Below, in pieces: positions 10,401-21,308 of a stretch of DNA of 64,000 bases. The DNA is from Pohlia nutans (taxonomy: Eukaryota > Streptophyta > Bryopsida > Bryales > Mniaceae): positions 21,938,336 to 22,002,335 of the forward strand of contig CM040091.1 in assembly GCA_022496805.1 (NCBI GenBank). Direction: 5' to 3'. The notes beneath the pieces are model-generated. The model ran no database searches, was not told the origin of the DNA, and saw only the letters and a list, made by a program, of their open reading frames with translations. The number at the start of each line of letters is the position of its first letter. Within the stretch, counting starts at the first letter, position 1. The position numbers were made by a program, and so were the translations under genes.

Positions 10401-13311
10401 ATAAACGTGATACTAAGACTATTTCAGGAGACCACTTCGAATGATCCTGTTGTGCCCAAATTTTATATCACCACAACATTGCATGTGTTGGCCAAAAGTG
10501 GACAAAAGAAAGTCTCTCTATGACGTGCTTCAAAAAACATGAGGCTCACTTTGAGCTCATCGGTTAAACCCTAAAGAACCAAGAAGCCCAAATTGGGCCT
10601 CATGTTTTTTTAGCGAGTATTTTGTGGTTCAAATTTCATCGTTTCTTGACCAACACATACAATGTTCTTCACTGATTCAAGTGATATAAAATTTGGTTCC
10701 TATTTTTCACAATGTGATCGATTGAATTTGTCATTTTTAAAACCATGAATGCTTGGTCCTTCGAGGGTTAACAACACTTACTCGCCTACCAGACGAAGAA
10801 GCTCCTTCTGCTTCGGAAACACAATCGACCGGTCCTTGGCCTCCAACTGCTTCTGGTAATCTTGAAGCCCCTCATTCAAAGCACTGATCGCCTGCTCAGC
10901 CTCCTGCTTCTTGTTCTCGGCAACGTCGGCAAGAATTTGCGCCTTGCTCTGATTAAATACCCGTGCAGCCTGTCGGACACTCTGCACAATCCCTTACCAC
11001 TGTTTCTCCGTCAGTGTGGAAGCAATACAGCTTATCCTCCATAACATATGACACTCCATAATATGACGATATTATTGTTTCAAGCAAGACACATGTAACA
11101 CTAAGATGAACTATACCTTTTGCAAAGCCCTGAAACATTATAATCAGTGGGATTCTTACTTAGAAATATGAAAAGGGAGCATCACAAGCAGCGAAGTCTT
11201 TTGTGGCTATACTGATCGCCAACTTGCTATTTGAAAAATGGACTTGCTATGTTGTTATAGAAAATTTGGGTAAAAAAATAGAGTATATCGCTATACTCTT
11301 CCCTTATCATTCTATATAAAGCTATGTATTTGTAGTAAAACAATCAGCTACGCTACGAGGAGCTCTGACCGGAAGGACGAGAATGCATTTCAGTGGAATC
11401 ATGGACGGAATATATTTGCTACAGTGATATTTAGCCCAAGAAAATGGATGTCTCTGCAATGCCTCTTCCCGATGGTCAGAGCCCATAAATTGTAAATCGC
11501 CAAAATTAAATGCGTTCTATTATTCAAGTTTCAATTTTCAAATCGCCAATGGGGTTCACTTGAAAAAATGAAAAAAAAAATTACTGATATTTCACAAGTG
11601 TAAGGAAAGCCAATGCAAAGCAACAATACCCGTTCCACGGCACCAAGAGCCTTCTCGCCGGGCACTTTCATTTCATCCGTGATCTCTTCAAGCGATTTCT
11701 GGACCTCCTTGATAGCCTTATTGTTGATGGGGAGGGCGTACCGGAGCAAAGCGTTGGCGTCCTTGATGGGCGGACCTGCAATCAGAACACTCAATTCGGA
11801 GATGGCTGGACCTCTTTCAAAGCTTACGGCATCCGCAGCGAAGGGCATCAGCAATGCCGCTGTGACTGCCACACAAGTGGCGCACTTCTGCAGCACTTTC
11901 GTAAACGAACCTTCATCCTCCTGAAACGGGAACAACCAGAAAAATTCATATTAGGTCACAGTGTTGCTTAAAAGCTAGAAATCTACAAATCCTCCGAAGT
12001 ATATCAAACGCTCCCGCTTATCAACTGAAGCATTACACTGGCTATGGTTCATACTTAACCCTTGAACGACATATGCTTTTCTGATAACACACCTAAAATC
12101 TCTTTTAAATTCCATTTTAAGCATTGTTCTGTTTTTAATTCACTTTGGCTCTATTCTAAAGAAGTACAGATCTCTCTAAGGTACTCGGTTTGGCATTTTA
12201 AAAACCCCATTTGATGGAATGGAGTAGAAGATATGAGCAAGATTCTCCCAAAATATAACCAAGCCCGTGGGGCTTGCATTGTCGTTTAAGGGTTAACCCC
12301 TAAACGACTGCTCGTGCTATATTGTACTCCATCTGCCCCACTAAAAATCCCGCAGATTTTGGCCTGTTCTAACTTGAGTTTATCTTTAATAGTAGTATGT
12401 AGTTTTGTGTCATTCTCATTGTCCATCCCGTTTGAAAGTGGACAAGATTAACGTTTGAAGTATAAAATATAGAACGAATATTGCAAAAAATATATATGAA
12501 ATGCCAAGAACAACGGATTTTTAGTGGGGGTTTTATTGAGGGAGTATTATTTTTCACTTTATAAACGGTAGTTGAGAAACATGATGAGTACTAAAGTTAT
12601 GACAAACATCATATTGTTCTTTCAATCTACAGAAGAATTTCTTATACAACTAGGTACATACACGGTCCTCAGGAGTGTAAATTCGCTTGAGATGAATAAG
12701 AAGCTAGAAACAAAGCTCAGACACCCTAATGCAGATGTAAGGGCGAGGCTTCCAAGAACCACATTGTGCGCTATTGTTCTTTCAATCTAAAGATGAATTT
12801 CTTATAAAAATAAGTACAGACTCGTTCCTCAGGAATGAAAATTCGATGGAGATGAAGAGGAGGCTAGAAACAACGGCGTATACGAAGCTCAGACACCCTA
12901 ATGCAGATGTAAGGGCGAGGCTATTGTTTTTTCAATCTAAAGATGAATTTCTTATAAAAAATTAAGTACATACACGTTCCTCAGGAGTGAAAATTCGATG
13001 GAGATGAAGAGGAGGCTAGAAACAACGGCGTATACGAAGATGAGACACCCTAATGCAGTATATAAGCGCTAAGAGGCTCCCAAGATCTACATTGGGGTTT
13101 GAATTGAGTATAGATTGTGACTCACCTTGGGATGTCCGTTGGGCAACGAAGCGCGAATGGCGTTATAACACGGGCGAGTGCGAGTGCTACAAGCTTGATG
13201 ATTCTGCTGCTGCCTGCACTGCAATGCAAAGAGTCCTTCCTTGCGACACCCACGACTTGTTGTTGTCGTAGCGGTCGCCAGCGACCCCTGGAGCACTCCG
13301 GCGACCACCAT
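7411..13311 (-). CDS. CYP38: Thylakoid-lumen cyclophilin CYP38/TLP40-type, 7 exons, 448 aa
   Basis: Exons in order: 13311-13126, 11920-11630, 10981-10782, 10357-10122, 9342-9200, 8884-8813, 7629-7411. All introns are GT-AG, phases agree, and the joined frame is 1347 nt, close to the 437 aa of Arabidopsis CYP38. Residues 1-62 ([10 protein letters not shown]...) are Ser/Thr/Arg-rich like a chloroplast transit peptide. A hydrophobic segment at 75-93 ending AADA fits lumenal cleavage. A helical region follows ([17 protein letters not shown]; then [11 protein letters not shown]), then a cyclophilin-like domain with [46 protein letters not shown] and [19 protein letters not shown]. In Arabidopsis the protein acts in the lumen in photosystem II assembly and repair; peptidyl-prolyl isomerase activity is uncertain there. 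The protein ends NPTYK, slightly shorter than in Arabidopsis. The start is the first ATG of the exon. Confidence 0.95.
7722..8179. repeat. Composite inverted-repeat region in last CYP38 intron
   Basis: An outer inverted pair (CCACCTCATTTGTGCC near 7722-7739 and its complement near 8162-8179) encloses a 30-bp tandem duplication (unit GCCACAAGTTGGAAGTCACC...) and two MITEs. The larger MITE spans about 7933-8143 with inverted ends of roughly 60 bp containing GTGAGTGCCACTTT. All of it lies within the intron between exons 6 and 7. Confidence 0.6.
7841..7922. mobile_element. 82-bp PIF/Harbinger-type mini-MITE
   Basis: Ends GGGCCTCTT(T/A)ACAC are inverted and the arms continue as AGAGGCGAGAAGC, so almost the whole element is a hairpin. 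TAA flanks both sides (7838-7840 and 7923-7925). It sits in the last intron of CYP38 and shares end sequence with the 362-bp element at 3212. Confidence 0.85.
9063..9200. repeat. Intronic repeat reaching the exon 5 donor
   Basis: The motif AATATTGTCATATTATGGAG occurs in tandem here and once more in inverted orientation at about 11030-11100, in another CYP38 intron. The 9194-9199 splice donor of exon 5 lies at the edge of the repeat, so the present intron boundary adjoins inserted sequence. Confidence 0.5.
9731..9973. mobile_element. Stowaway-like MITE, diverged copy
   Basis: Inverted ends beginning CTCC and containing AACTGTCCTAGTTCTTGGC (left) match the complement of the right end. The interior TTTAATAGTAGTATGTAGTT to CGTTTGAAGTATAAAACATA is shared with the element at 12327-12544. 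TA target bases are not preserved at this copy. Confidence 0.65.
10564..10771. mobile_element. TTAA-flanked MITE, family A, in CYP38 intron
   Basis: TTAA occurs at both ends, followed by ACCCTAAAGAACCAAG on the left and preceded by CTTGGTCCTTCGAGGG on the right. Interior landmarks of family A (GAGTA, CACTGATTCAAGTGATATAA, CACAATGTGATCGATTGAAT) are present. Fragments of the same family lie at about 9410-9600, 9990-10110 and 10440-10560, so this gene has been hit or rearranged repeatedly by one family. Confidence 0.75.
12055..12296. mobile_element. TTAA-flanked MITE, family C, in CYP38 intron 1
   Basis: The element is 242 bp with ends TTAACCCTTGAACGAC and GTCGTTTAAGGGTTAA. Its interior (CCTAAAATCTC, GGCATTTTAAAAACCCCATT, AAGATTCTCCCAAAATA) matches in inverted orientation the element disrupted at 28918-30388. 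The right TTAA continues into CCCCTAAACGAC, as if a second end of the same kind abuts it and shares the four bases. Confidence 0.82.
12327..12544. mobile_element. Stowaway-like MITE (218 bp) in CYP38 intron 1
   Basis: TA flanks both sides (12325-12326, 12545-12546). Ends begin CTCC(A/C)TC and share CCACTAAAAATCC, the general form of Stowaway termini (CTCCCTCCGT). It shares its interior with 9731-9973. Confidence 0.82.
12613..13064. repeat. Three tandem units of about 142-160 bp in CYP38 intron 1
   Basis: Units begin at 12613, 12773 and 12923, each opening ATTGTT(C/T)TTTCAATCT and containing TTCCTCAGGA, GAGATGAA and GACACCCTAATGCAG. The last unit ends shortly before the exon 1 donor (13125-13120). 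Open frames seen here are by-products of the repeat. Confidence 0.85.
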
Positions 13312-13736
13312 GACTGAATTCAAAAACAAGCAAATGCAACTTATCCTGAACGATGAGGAGCTTTTTGGTGTTTCTCGAACTCTCTGTTCTCTAATCGTGA
13401 AACCCAAAGCGTGAAGCTCCGAGTTCAAATGGAATGGAGTGAGGGAGTCAAAGGAAATTGCACGAATTGGGATGGAACGCAATCTGGCGAGACAGTGATG
13501 GAGTGTGGGCCGGGAGACCGGACGAGCCGGTTGTGCCGGTCGACTTTTGAATGTCGCCAGGTGAGCAGATAAGGAGTTCTGAACTGGGCCGCTTGGGGGA
13601 CTCCACGTGGATAAGCCTCAGGCTCATTGTGTACCGGTTTACCGGTACCTCCGATTGGGTGGATGCGGATATGGAGTGCGTCCGGAAGTCTGTTTTGTGT
13701 TTAAGTACTGGTAGTGATGAATTTCAGATATGAGAT

Positions 13737-13820
13737 GGGGCGGTGGCGCAGTTGGCTAGCGCGTAGGTCTCATAGCTACGAGAAATCCTGAGGTCGAGAG
13801 TTCGAGCCTCTCTCGCCCCA
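13737..13820 (+). tRNA. trnM-CAU: Elongator tRNA-Met(CAT) with short intron
   Basis: The acceptor arms GGGGCGG and TCGCCCC pair, with discriminator A at 13820. The D arm (GCGCAGTTGGCTAGCGC) also carries the A-box region, and the T arm (GAGAGTTCGAGCCTCTC) carries the B box. The anticodon CAT lies in GGTCTCATA. The gene is 84 bp, about 10-11 more than a mature tRNA; the excess (around GCTACGAGAA) lies directly after the anticodon, where plant elongator tRNA-Met genes have an intron. It lies about 425 bp upstream of CYP38, in the opposite orientation. Confidence 0.95.
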
Positions 13821-14075
13821 CACTACATTTTAGAGAACCAGTCTTTTTCCAAGACTTTTTCAAACTTTTTTGAATTACCTGCATCTTCAAAGAAGTCGTA
13901 ATCAGATATTGCTTCTGCGACTGTTGTGTTGCAATACGGTGCGTTGCTGGTATCTAATGAATTGGGAAGTTGAATTGTATTGAAGTGCTACAAAGGTCAT
14001 ATTTTTACTTTACACCCAATCCTCTTTAATATCACATCCTTTATTCTTTTATCAAACCCTAGGAAATGGACATAC

Positions 14076-14256
14076 ACTATCCAAAATCTCTATATTATCC
14101 AAAATCTCTATACTATCCAAAATCTCTATACTATCCAAAATCTCTATACTATCCAAAATCTCTATACTATCCAAAATCTCTATACTATCCAAAATCTCTA
14201 TACTATCCAAAATCTCTATACTATCCAAAATCTCTCTACTATCCAAAACCTTTGTA
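14076..14256 (+). repeat. 18-bp minisatellite, about 10 units
   Basis: The unit TATCCAAAATCTCTATAC repeats about ten times with very few changes, and two further degenerate units occur at 14453-14497. Because 18 is a multiple of three and the unit lacks stops in several frames, it produces long spurious frames on both strands. Confidence 0.95.
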
Positions 14257-14510
14257 CCGTAGTGTACTAGCAGGTTCTAAAAAAAACAATTCAAAAAATA
14301 GATGCCTAAAATTTCGGAAAATTGTTTTTCAAAAAGATTTTTATGTATTGGAAAAAAAGAATTTTGAAGAATATCTGGTTTGGCCTAAATCTATCTTTAG
14401 AAATAATTAAACATTATATAGAAAGGTGCCTAACTTGCTAGTAAACTACAGTACTATCCAAAATCTTTGTGCTATCCAAAATCTCTGTGCAATTTAAAAC
14501 CTATCAGATT

Positions 14511-16452
14511 GATAGATAGATAGATAGAAACTCCAACCCAAGCCTAGGCCAGCGTGAATAGAGTGTCCGTTTGTAATGTCAATGACCCGGTGGCCACCGG
14601 ACAAGGGGACATTGGGACAATACTACTCTCCCCTTTCGAGGATGGACACTTTAGTAACAGTAACAAAAAACAGTAACATAGAGCAGTAACATAGAGCAGT
14701 AATAAAGTATAATGGTTGGGTATTAGTTTGAATAAAGGTATGTTTTAAGTTTTGTATTATCACCAAATTATGAGTTCTTGGTTGGTTGGTGAAGGGTGTT
14801 GTATCACATTTATGTGGTTTGGGTTCGATTCTTATTAGGCTCGTTTGAGCAGTGGTGTAATACACATGACTTGGTACTGCTAGTGAGTTATCATGGCAGG
14901 AAAGTTGTACCAACCAACCGGCTCTATTTATTCATTGAGACAAGTATTTGTGTTGAGCTAGTGTTTGAAAGAGTGGCTAGCAGTGGTTTTTACCACTACC
15001 CTCCCTCTTTTAATATACTATTTTGTTGGTATTGGCTGATTATTTTCTATACGTCTTTTGTGTAAAAGGATTGATCCAACATATTGTATGGCAATGGTGT
15101 TTATTGCTTTAAATGTGTGCTTTATGGAGGTTTCGCAGATGTTAAATTTTGTTTCTAACTGTTTCATTGAGGGGGTGTGTGTGGTTCCTCAAAGCCTATC
15201 ACAATCTATTAGGGTTGTTTTTTAATTCAAAAGAAATTGAACCTATTTCTTATAGAACCTTAAAAAATGGACGTAGAGAATTCAAATCTCTATGTATAGT
15301 ATATTTTCAATATCACATTATAATAGAGTTATTTTTTAATCTAAAAAGTTTGAAACTTTGGCATGAAATCTTATTTTACGTTATAGTTTCTTATTGACTT
15401 ATGCATGCTTACAATTATTGAAACTTTGATGGTTAAAATCTTAAAATTAAAGTGCAATTCAAAATTGTTGAATTTTTTATGTTTAAAATCTTGAAATCAA
15501 TGTAGAATTCAATTTATTTTTTGAGGTAAAGGAAAACTATACTCAAAGAAATTGCATACAAATGTAGTAATAAGTAGTTGACAATAAGTGTCAAAAAGTG
15601 ATTCAAAATCACCCCAAGATATTTTTTTAATATCAATTTTATATATGTGTTCAACACTATTAGTTGGCTTTCACAATATTACAACACCTTATTGATATCT
15701 TAATTGCCCATACTGTCACATTGAACAAACATAGGTGTACACAACTGTCAAATTTTTGGTAAAAGTTCATGATGGATTATCAAACCTTCATTATGCCTTT
15801 ACTATGATTAGGATTGTATGTTTTTGTATTTTATGATTGTAAAAATTAAAGAAAGAGGTTATAATTTGTATTGACCATAATTTTAGTTTACATGTGGAAA
15901 AAATCCTAAAACAAATCACAAAATCATTGTGCCTCTTTTTATGATTCCAAATATACATGTTTATAATCATCCACATGACATATGTAAATTAAAGAGTCAA
16001 ATTTGATGAAAAGAATTTTCGGGAAGAACTTGGAAAGATGCACTCTTTTATGTGTGTGAGGAAGCATGTGAGTGCACAAGAGGGGGATTAAATAAAACAT
16101 CAATGTACATGATATACATACATTAGTCATATTACGATTTGATAAGTATATATAGCCCTTTCACCAACCAAGACCACATACTTGGGACACCAAGCCTTTC
16201 ACCAACCAACCACAACACTCATAATTTGGCGACCCTCACTACACACATTCTCAACAAATACCCAACACTCATCCAACCCCATGGTGGTTACTAATTTACT
16301 GGTTACTAAAATGTCTATTCTCGAAAGGGGAGAGTACTTTCATAGCAATGGCCCTTTCTCTCGTGGGCAATGGGTCATTGTCATTACAAACAAACCCACT
16401 ATTTACACCGGCTCCTAAAGGGTTGTGGTGTTTCTATCTATCTATCTATCTA
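14511..16452. mobile_element. Mutator-like nonautonomous element, about 1.94 kb
   Basis: Long inverted ends of about 150 bp are visible: 14511-14665 and 16300-16452. Shared segments include GATAGAAAC(T/A)CCA, GTAATG(T/A)CAATGACCC and CTCTCCCCTTTCGAG. Both ends finish in a GATA/TATC microsatellite, which hides any target duplication. The interior is AT-rich without a recognisable transposase. A third, solitary end lies at 61327-61500. Long inverted repeats suggest the Mutator superfamily, but this is inference. Confidence 0.7.
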
Positions 16453-16673
16453 TATAACCCTTTCAAGATGTTGAATACATGTATTTATATGGTAGGGTTT
16501 TACAAGTTTAACTGCATTTAAGCTATAATGAATAAAATAGAAACGAAAAATTATTGATATCAAAAGCTAAATCAGAAGTCTGGTGAATCGAAGTGGACTT
16601 ATGATCTTAGTGATCATGTCATAGTAAATCTAGAAACAATCATTGCTTTAGCTAACAACACGCAATTTCCTAT

Positions 16674-17288
16674 TTATGCACTTGCCAAATGCGGTCATTT
16701 CATAAGCATATTTTGCTTTAAAAAAATTGGTTAAAAAGTTCTCTAAAAAACATCAATGTTGTCTTTCTACAATCCCTTACCTTATAAACAAAAAAATATA
16801 TTTTTTATTTATTATTCTTATCTTTATCTTTTCTTTTATCTTTTTTGTTATCTTTTCTTTGTTATCTTGATTTCTTTTTTGTCTTCTTCTTGTCTTTTTG
16901 CTTGTCTTCTCTCTTATCCTTTTTTTTCTTTTCTTTGATCTCCTTCCCCTCTCCTCATATGTATTTAGAGGAGGAGAGAGGGAAGGAAGAGGGAGTTTGA
17001 GAGTGAGTGAGAGAGACCCTCTCCTCTCTCCTATATATATGAGGAGAGGAGGTAGAGGGAGATGAAGATGGAGAGGGAGAGAGATGAAGATGGAGATGGA
17101 GGGAGTGAAGAGGGTCATTGGAAAAAGATTAAAAACTTATAAAGATAAGAATAATTAATAATTAATAAAAAATTGTTTACAATGTAAGGGATTGTAGAAA
17201 GACAAGAACGGTTGTTCAAAAAAACTAGACAAAAACTTTTGTGCGCACGGGGACTAAGTGCATGATTATATGACCAAGTGCATAATAG
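16674..17288. mobile_element. Foldback element with polypyrimidine/polypurine centre
   Basis: Inverted arms share GTCTTTCTACAATCCCTTAC (about 16758-16777 and its complement near 17184-17203) and continue outward more weakly to TATGCACTTG near each limit. Between them a long TC-rich tract (16810-16960) is followed by a GA-rich tract (16965-17115), so the centre could pair as well. A half copy lies at 42330-42530. Confidence 0.7.
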
Positions 17289-19400
17289 TAAATTGGGTGT
17301 TAAATACGATTTAGTAAATAATTTTCAATCATACATGTATGAAATACATTTCAGAGATGAAAAATCTCCAATGACATTTTAGATAATAAATCAAAATTTG
17401 ACATCGTATAGTGGCCTAACAATAACATTGTCGCCTATCACTCACAACCATAAATTTAATATTTATTCAAAAACAAGTCATGTCATCATTTTTTGTGATT
17501 TCTTCATGAAAATTTCAAAATTTCAAAAACATCAAGTTTAGTTTTTGGTTCATTTTTTGATTTTCAAAAATTCCAAATACTAAGCAATTTATGACATTTT
17601 TGAATGTTGTGGTTCAAAATTAAATTTTCATCCTAGAACACAAAAATCTATCAAATTTTCAAAATAATGGCTTTGGAGGGTTCATTTTGCACGATATGGT
17701 TTTCCATTGTAACATTCACTATCCACCAAAAACTTAATTATTTGAAGTTATTTTATGGTTAGAATGATTTTTTTAATCTTGTATGAATCTCAAAAATCAC
17801 AAGAAAAGATATGTAGTGGAATTTTAGATGTGAACTTAGAAACATCAATAATAACTTGAGAGGTTAAATTGGCTTGAAAATTCACTTGATCTCAAATTGA
17901 TTGAGAATGTCTTGAACATCCTCAAAGATTTTGTTCAACATGGTGCAAGAAGTGCTTAAAATTTGGAGAAGTTAAGGCAAATTTTTGAATGCCAATGGAA
18001 TTTGGTTTTTAAATTTGATTTTTGATTTTTTGATTTTTATGCCTTCTAGATTAGAAGAAGTGATTAAAGCAAAGGGCAGATACACATGTTGATAGAGTGG
18101 TCAAGTTTGTTGATCGTTAAGTCACTTTCGTGTTTAGGAGAAGTATAGACAATCAAGTAGTTGTAGAGTTTGAAGTAGCCAAATGTCAAGCCAAATGTAG
18201 TAGGCAAAAATTAATATGCAATTGCATTTATATGAACAAAAATAATAATAATAGAATTTTCTTATAACTGGAAAGTTGTCTAATTTTATGTTTTGGCCTA
18301 GCATGTCTAATTGGAACTTTAAAATCTATCATAAATCATTATAAAGTATTTATAAGTTCAAAGTAAAAGAAACACGTAAAAAATTCACCAAGAATATACA
18401 TTCTATTTTTGAAAAGTGAAGTTTAGTATGATTGATCATAGCAGTGTTATATAAGAGTATTCTTTGAATTATTTTTATGAAGCACCAATTTTGTGTCAAT
18501 TTAGATCAATTTTCTCATTCACGAGTAGAAGAGACAAGAATCTTTTTGTTAGGGCACTATGCATAACAAAGGGGGTTTCTATCAATTTATTTAATTGTTG
18601 TATATTTATGCTATTGGTTCTATTTTTATTTTTTCTAGTATAGATATATTTACCCATTTTTTATGATTAAAATTTATTTGTATACTTTTTTTTTCACTAG
18701 TAAAAAAATTGCATATTGGGCTATTTTTCAAGGAGTCATGAACGTACATGATGCCAAGGTTTAGTAAAGAGTGCATCCTTTAGGGGCAAGAATTGGTTGA
18801 ATTTGAAATTTTCAAAAATACATATAGAATATTATATACCAATGAGGTTTAACAATATTTCCTATAACAAGGTGTCGTAATTCACAATTTCAACTATAAG
18901 ATTGTTTCATTTGTTTTAAAGCCAATCTTGTGAAATTTTACCTCCAAAAATCTTGTTCTAAAGTATTTATTCTCAAGTGATAAAGTTTATGATTTCAACT
19001 ATGAATGTTTCAATTATTCCAAATCCAACCTAGCACAATTTTGAGCCAATAGAGCATGTCTCAAAGTACCTATTAGAAAAAAATTCCCTATCAAGAGGTG
19101 TCAAAATTCATGATTTTTGTAAGACTTATTTCCAAATCCAACTTTGCGTAATATAATGTAAAGTCCAAGTCTTATCTCAAATTACCTATTAAAAATCTTA
19201 TTCAAGGTGTCACACTTCATGATTTCTGTTGTAATTTTTTTTTAATTTGTTTCCAAATCCAACATTGCGCAATATAATTCAAAGTCTAAAAATATTGTCT
19301 CAAAGAAGCTATTTAAAAAAAATCTTGTCCCTATCAAAAAGTATTATAGAAACTTCAACTTGCCTCCACTCTCGGAGCACAAGTCTTACACCCTGTATTG
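17289..19400. other. AT-rich intergenic stretch with no supported gene
   Basis: I see no supported gene, RNA or paired transposon ends here. Short variants of TTCATGATTTC followed by AAATCCAA...TTGCGCAATATAA recur between about 18880 and 19290, so the last 400 bp before the F-box gene contain degenerate tandem-like repeats. Confidence 0.4.
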
Positions 19401-21308
19401 TCACACTCGAGCATCAAGAGAAGGAATGAAGGGAAATACGGCAATGCCAATGACATCAGCGGACTTCCCTAACGCGAGTGGGCACTCCGGCAAGCGCGCC
19501 CACATGCCCTTCTCCAAGTCCAACACAGCCATATCGCCGCTTTGGCTTGTCAAACAAATCAAGCTCCCGTGCACTACCACTCCATCACAGCGCAATCCTT
19601 GTTTGAAGCTCTCAAATTCCTCTTCTCCCTCATGTGGCAATGATGCTACTTCCACCCATGTAATATTCATCAGCTGCAGCTCAAAAATAAACACTAATGT
19701 GACGCCTAATTGCATTTTCTCCGCTACCAGCATCACACGGCCCCTACACTCGATCAATGACGCCGCCAAGCTTCCTGGTTGCAGAGAGTTTGACAACCTT
19801 GCTTCTCCAAACCCTGACGGCAACGCGATCAACATTGAGCTCCATACTGCCAACTGTACATCGTAAGCAATTACGCCGCTCAGTTTTGATCCCACTCCTT
19901 CATCAATAATACAATACAAAAAACCATTACAAAATGCTGCAGTTCTTCCTCGAATGCACGTCACGCCTGGCGGCAAGCTGTGTGAAGTAATCATCCATTT
20001 TTGTAAGTTGTTGTCATACACTTCGGTTTTGGAGTTTCCCGCTGAGATTGTGATAATTTTGTAGGGTTTGGATCCTTCTACGACCATATAGATGAGGCTT
20101 TGGCCCATGCAAAGCTGCCCTGAGGATCGAGGGAGATTCTTCCATTGGCGAGTGATGGGGTTGCACACTACAAGAAGCTCAAAGCAGTTTCGCAAGCATA
20201 ACAGACCGCCTGCACCTGCAACGTAGGCTACTTTGTATGGGACAAAGTCAAGAGGAGCCAAACATTGCCACCGGTAGTTAGTAAAGTCGAAAGCGCAACA
20301 TTTGCGGCCATAGCTTTGTGAGAACACCTGTTACAATAGCCAAGTGAACCAGACCAGCAGTCATGAAGAAATGAAATGTATTTTGGTAGATTAAATATAC
20401 AACAATAAAAAATTGCAAGGTCTTAAGGCATATTCAGATATTTACCTATTTATATTTGAAAATGATGTTATTAGTTTAGTTTGATTTGAAATATTTGATT
20501 TTCAACTAGATTTTGAAAAATGTACTAGATTTGTAAAAACAAACCATTTTGTATCTAAATTTAAAATTATCAAGTTTGGAACAATAGTTTCATTTTTGAG
20601 TAGAAATTGGAAACAAGTAATGGCATTTTAAAAAACAATAGTTAATTATCTCTTTATAAATGCTAATTAACTGGCATTTTTAGAATCAAAAGTACCTACA
20701 CTCAAAATCTTTATATTGTTTATTTCCTTTCCAAAAGGACATCTTCAAATATTTTGTAGCACACTTGTCAAATGTTCAAACTATTTGGATGTTAATATAT
20801 CTCCTAAACATTTTGATTGAAGATGTCAAAGTGTACCAATTTGTGAAATCAACTACCAATTTGAAGAAGCTATGACAACTTCATGTTCAATCTAAATTTA
20901 ATGTTTGTTACTCAATTCTTCATGGAGTTGGGCTACCTAGTTTATTTTGAACTCTTGTATGGTTAGGCCTACCATCGGAAAGTAGGGCGGGTTTGCCACA
21001 AGGGGAATTTGAGCTCGCATATGCAAGAACCGTGGGGAGGCAATAAGAACACGCCATCGTTTACAGACACAACGGGCACGGACAAGCGCTGGGAGCGGCA
21101 AGTGAGCTAGCACTCGTTCCACTGCTTCAATGGGCAACTTCTCTTTCTTTATAGGAGAAGTAGTCCTTGCTATTGTGGTCACAGTTTTCCGTTGTTTTTC
21201 GCCTTCGCGGTTCCGCTTCGCCATCCATCGGTTCATCATGCCCGGGTTGTTGCGTCGATCACTACTCCCTTTCCAAAACCTCTTCCAAAAACTCCAAGAG
21301 GATTCCAT
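19401..21308 (-). CDS. F-box/kelch-type protein, 2 exons, 420 aa
   Basis: Exon 1 is 21308-20973 and exon 2 is 20327-19401; the 645-bp intron has GT and AG borders and the junction reads FPM|VFSQSYG without a shift. The ATG at 21308 (MESSWSFWKRFWKG) is the only one upstream of the F-box. The F-box lies at about residues 58-96 (LPIEAVERVLAHLPLPALVR, then CVCKRWR), which should bind SKP1 in an SCF ubiquitin ligase. The C-terminal part has kelch-like, beta-propeller-like motifs: NPITRQWKNLP, EVYDNNLQKW, IAYDVQLAVWSS, DLEKGMWARLPECP. This architecture is common in plant substrate adaptors; the target is unknown. The exon 1 start was copied into the tandem duplication downstream on the plus-strand map, where its eleventh to twelfth codons include a stop. 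Confidence 0.9.

Noticed and set aside
11613..11924. 103-aa plus-strand frame.
   Set aside because: It is the antisense of CYP38 exon 2.
14076..14256. A regular short repeat array that might suggest CRISPR.
   Set aside because: Units are contiguous with no spacers, and the context is plant nuclear DNA. It is a minisatellite.
14066..14410. Long open frames over the 18-bp repeat on both strands (repetitive LYYPKS or IQNLYT peptides).
   Set aside because: The frames follow from a stop-free 18-bp unit, a multiple of three. Nothing else supports coding.
14776..14860. Possible tRNA-derived SINE (GGTTCGATTCTTA resembles a B box).
   Set aside because: No convincing A box at the right distance, no poly-A or target duplication, and it lies inside the Mutator-like element.
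16777..17118. 113-aa minus-strand frame rich in Lys/Arg and Ser/Leu/Pro.
   Set aside because: It is a by-product of the purine/pyrimidine tracts of a foldback element.
19360..19866. 168-aa plus-strand frame.
   Set aside because: It is the antisense of F-box/kelch exon 2, which has clear motifs and splice borders.
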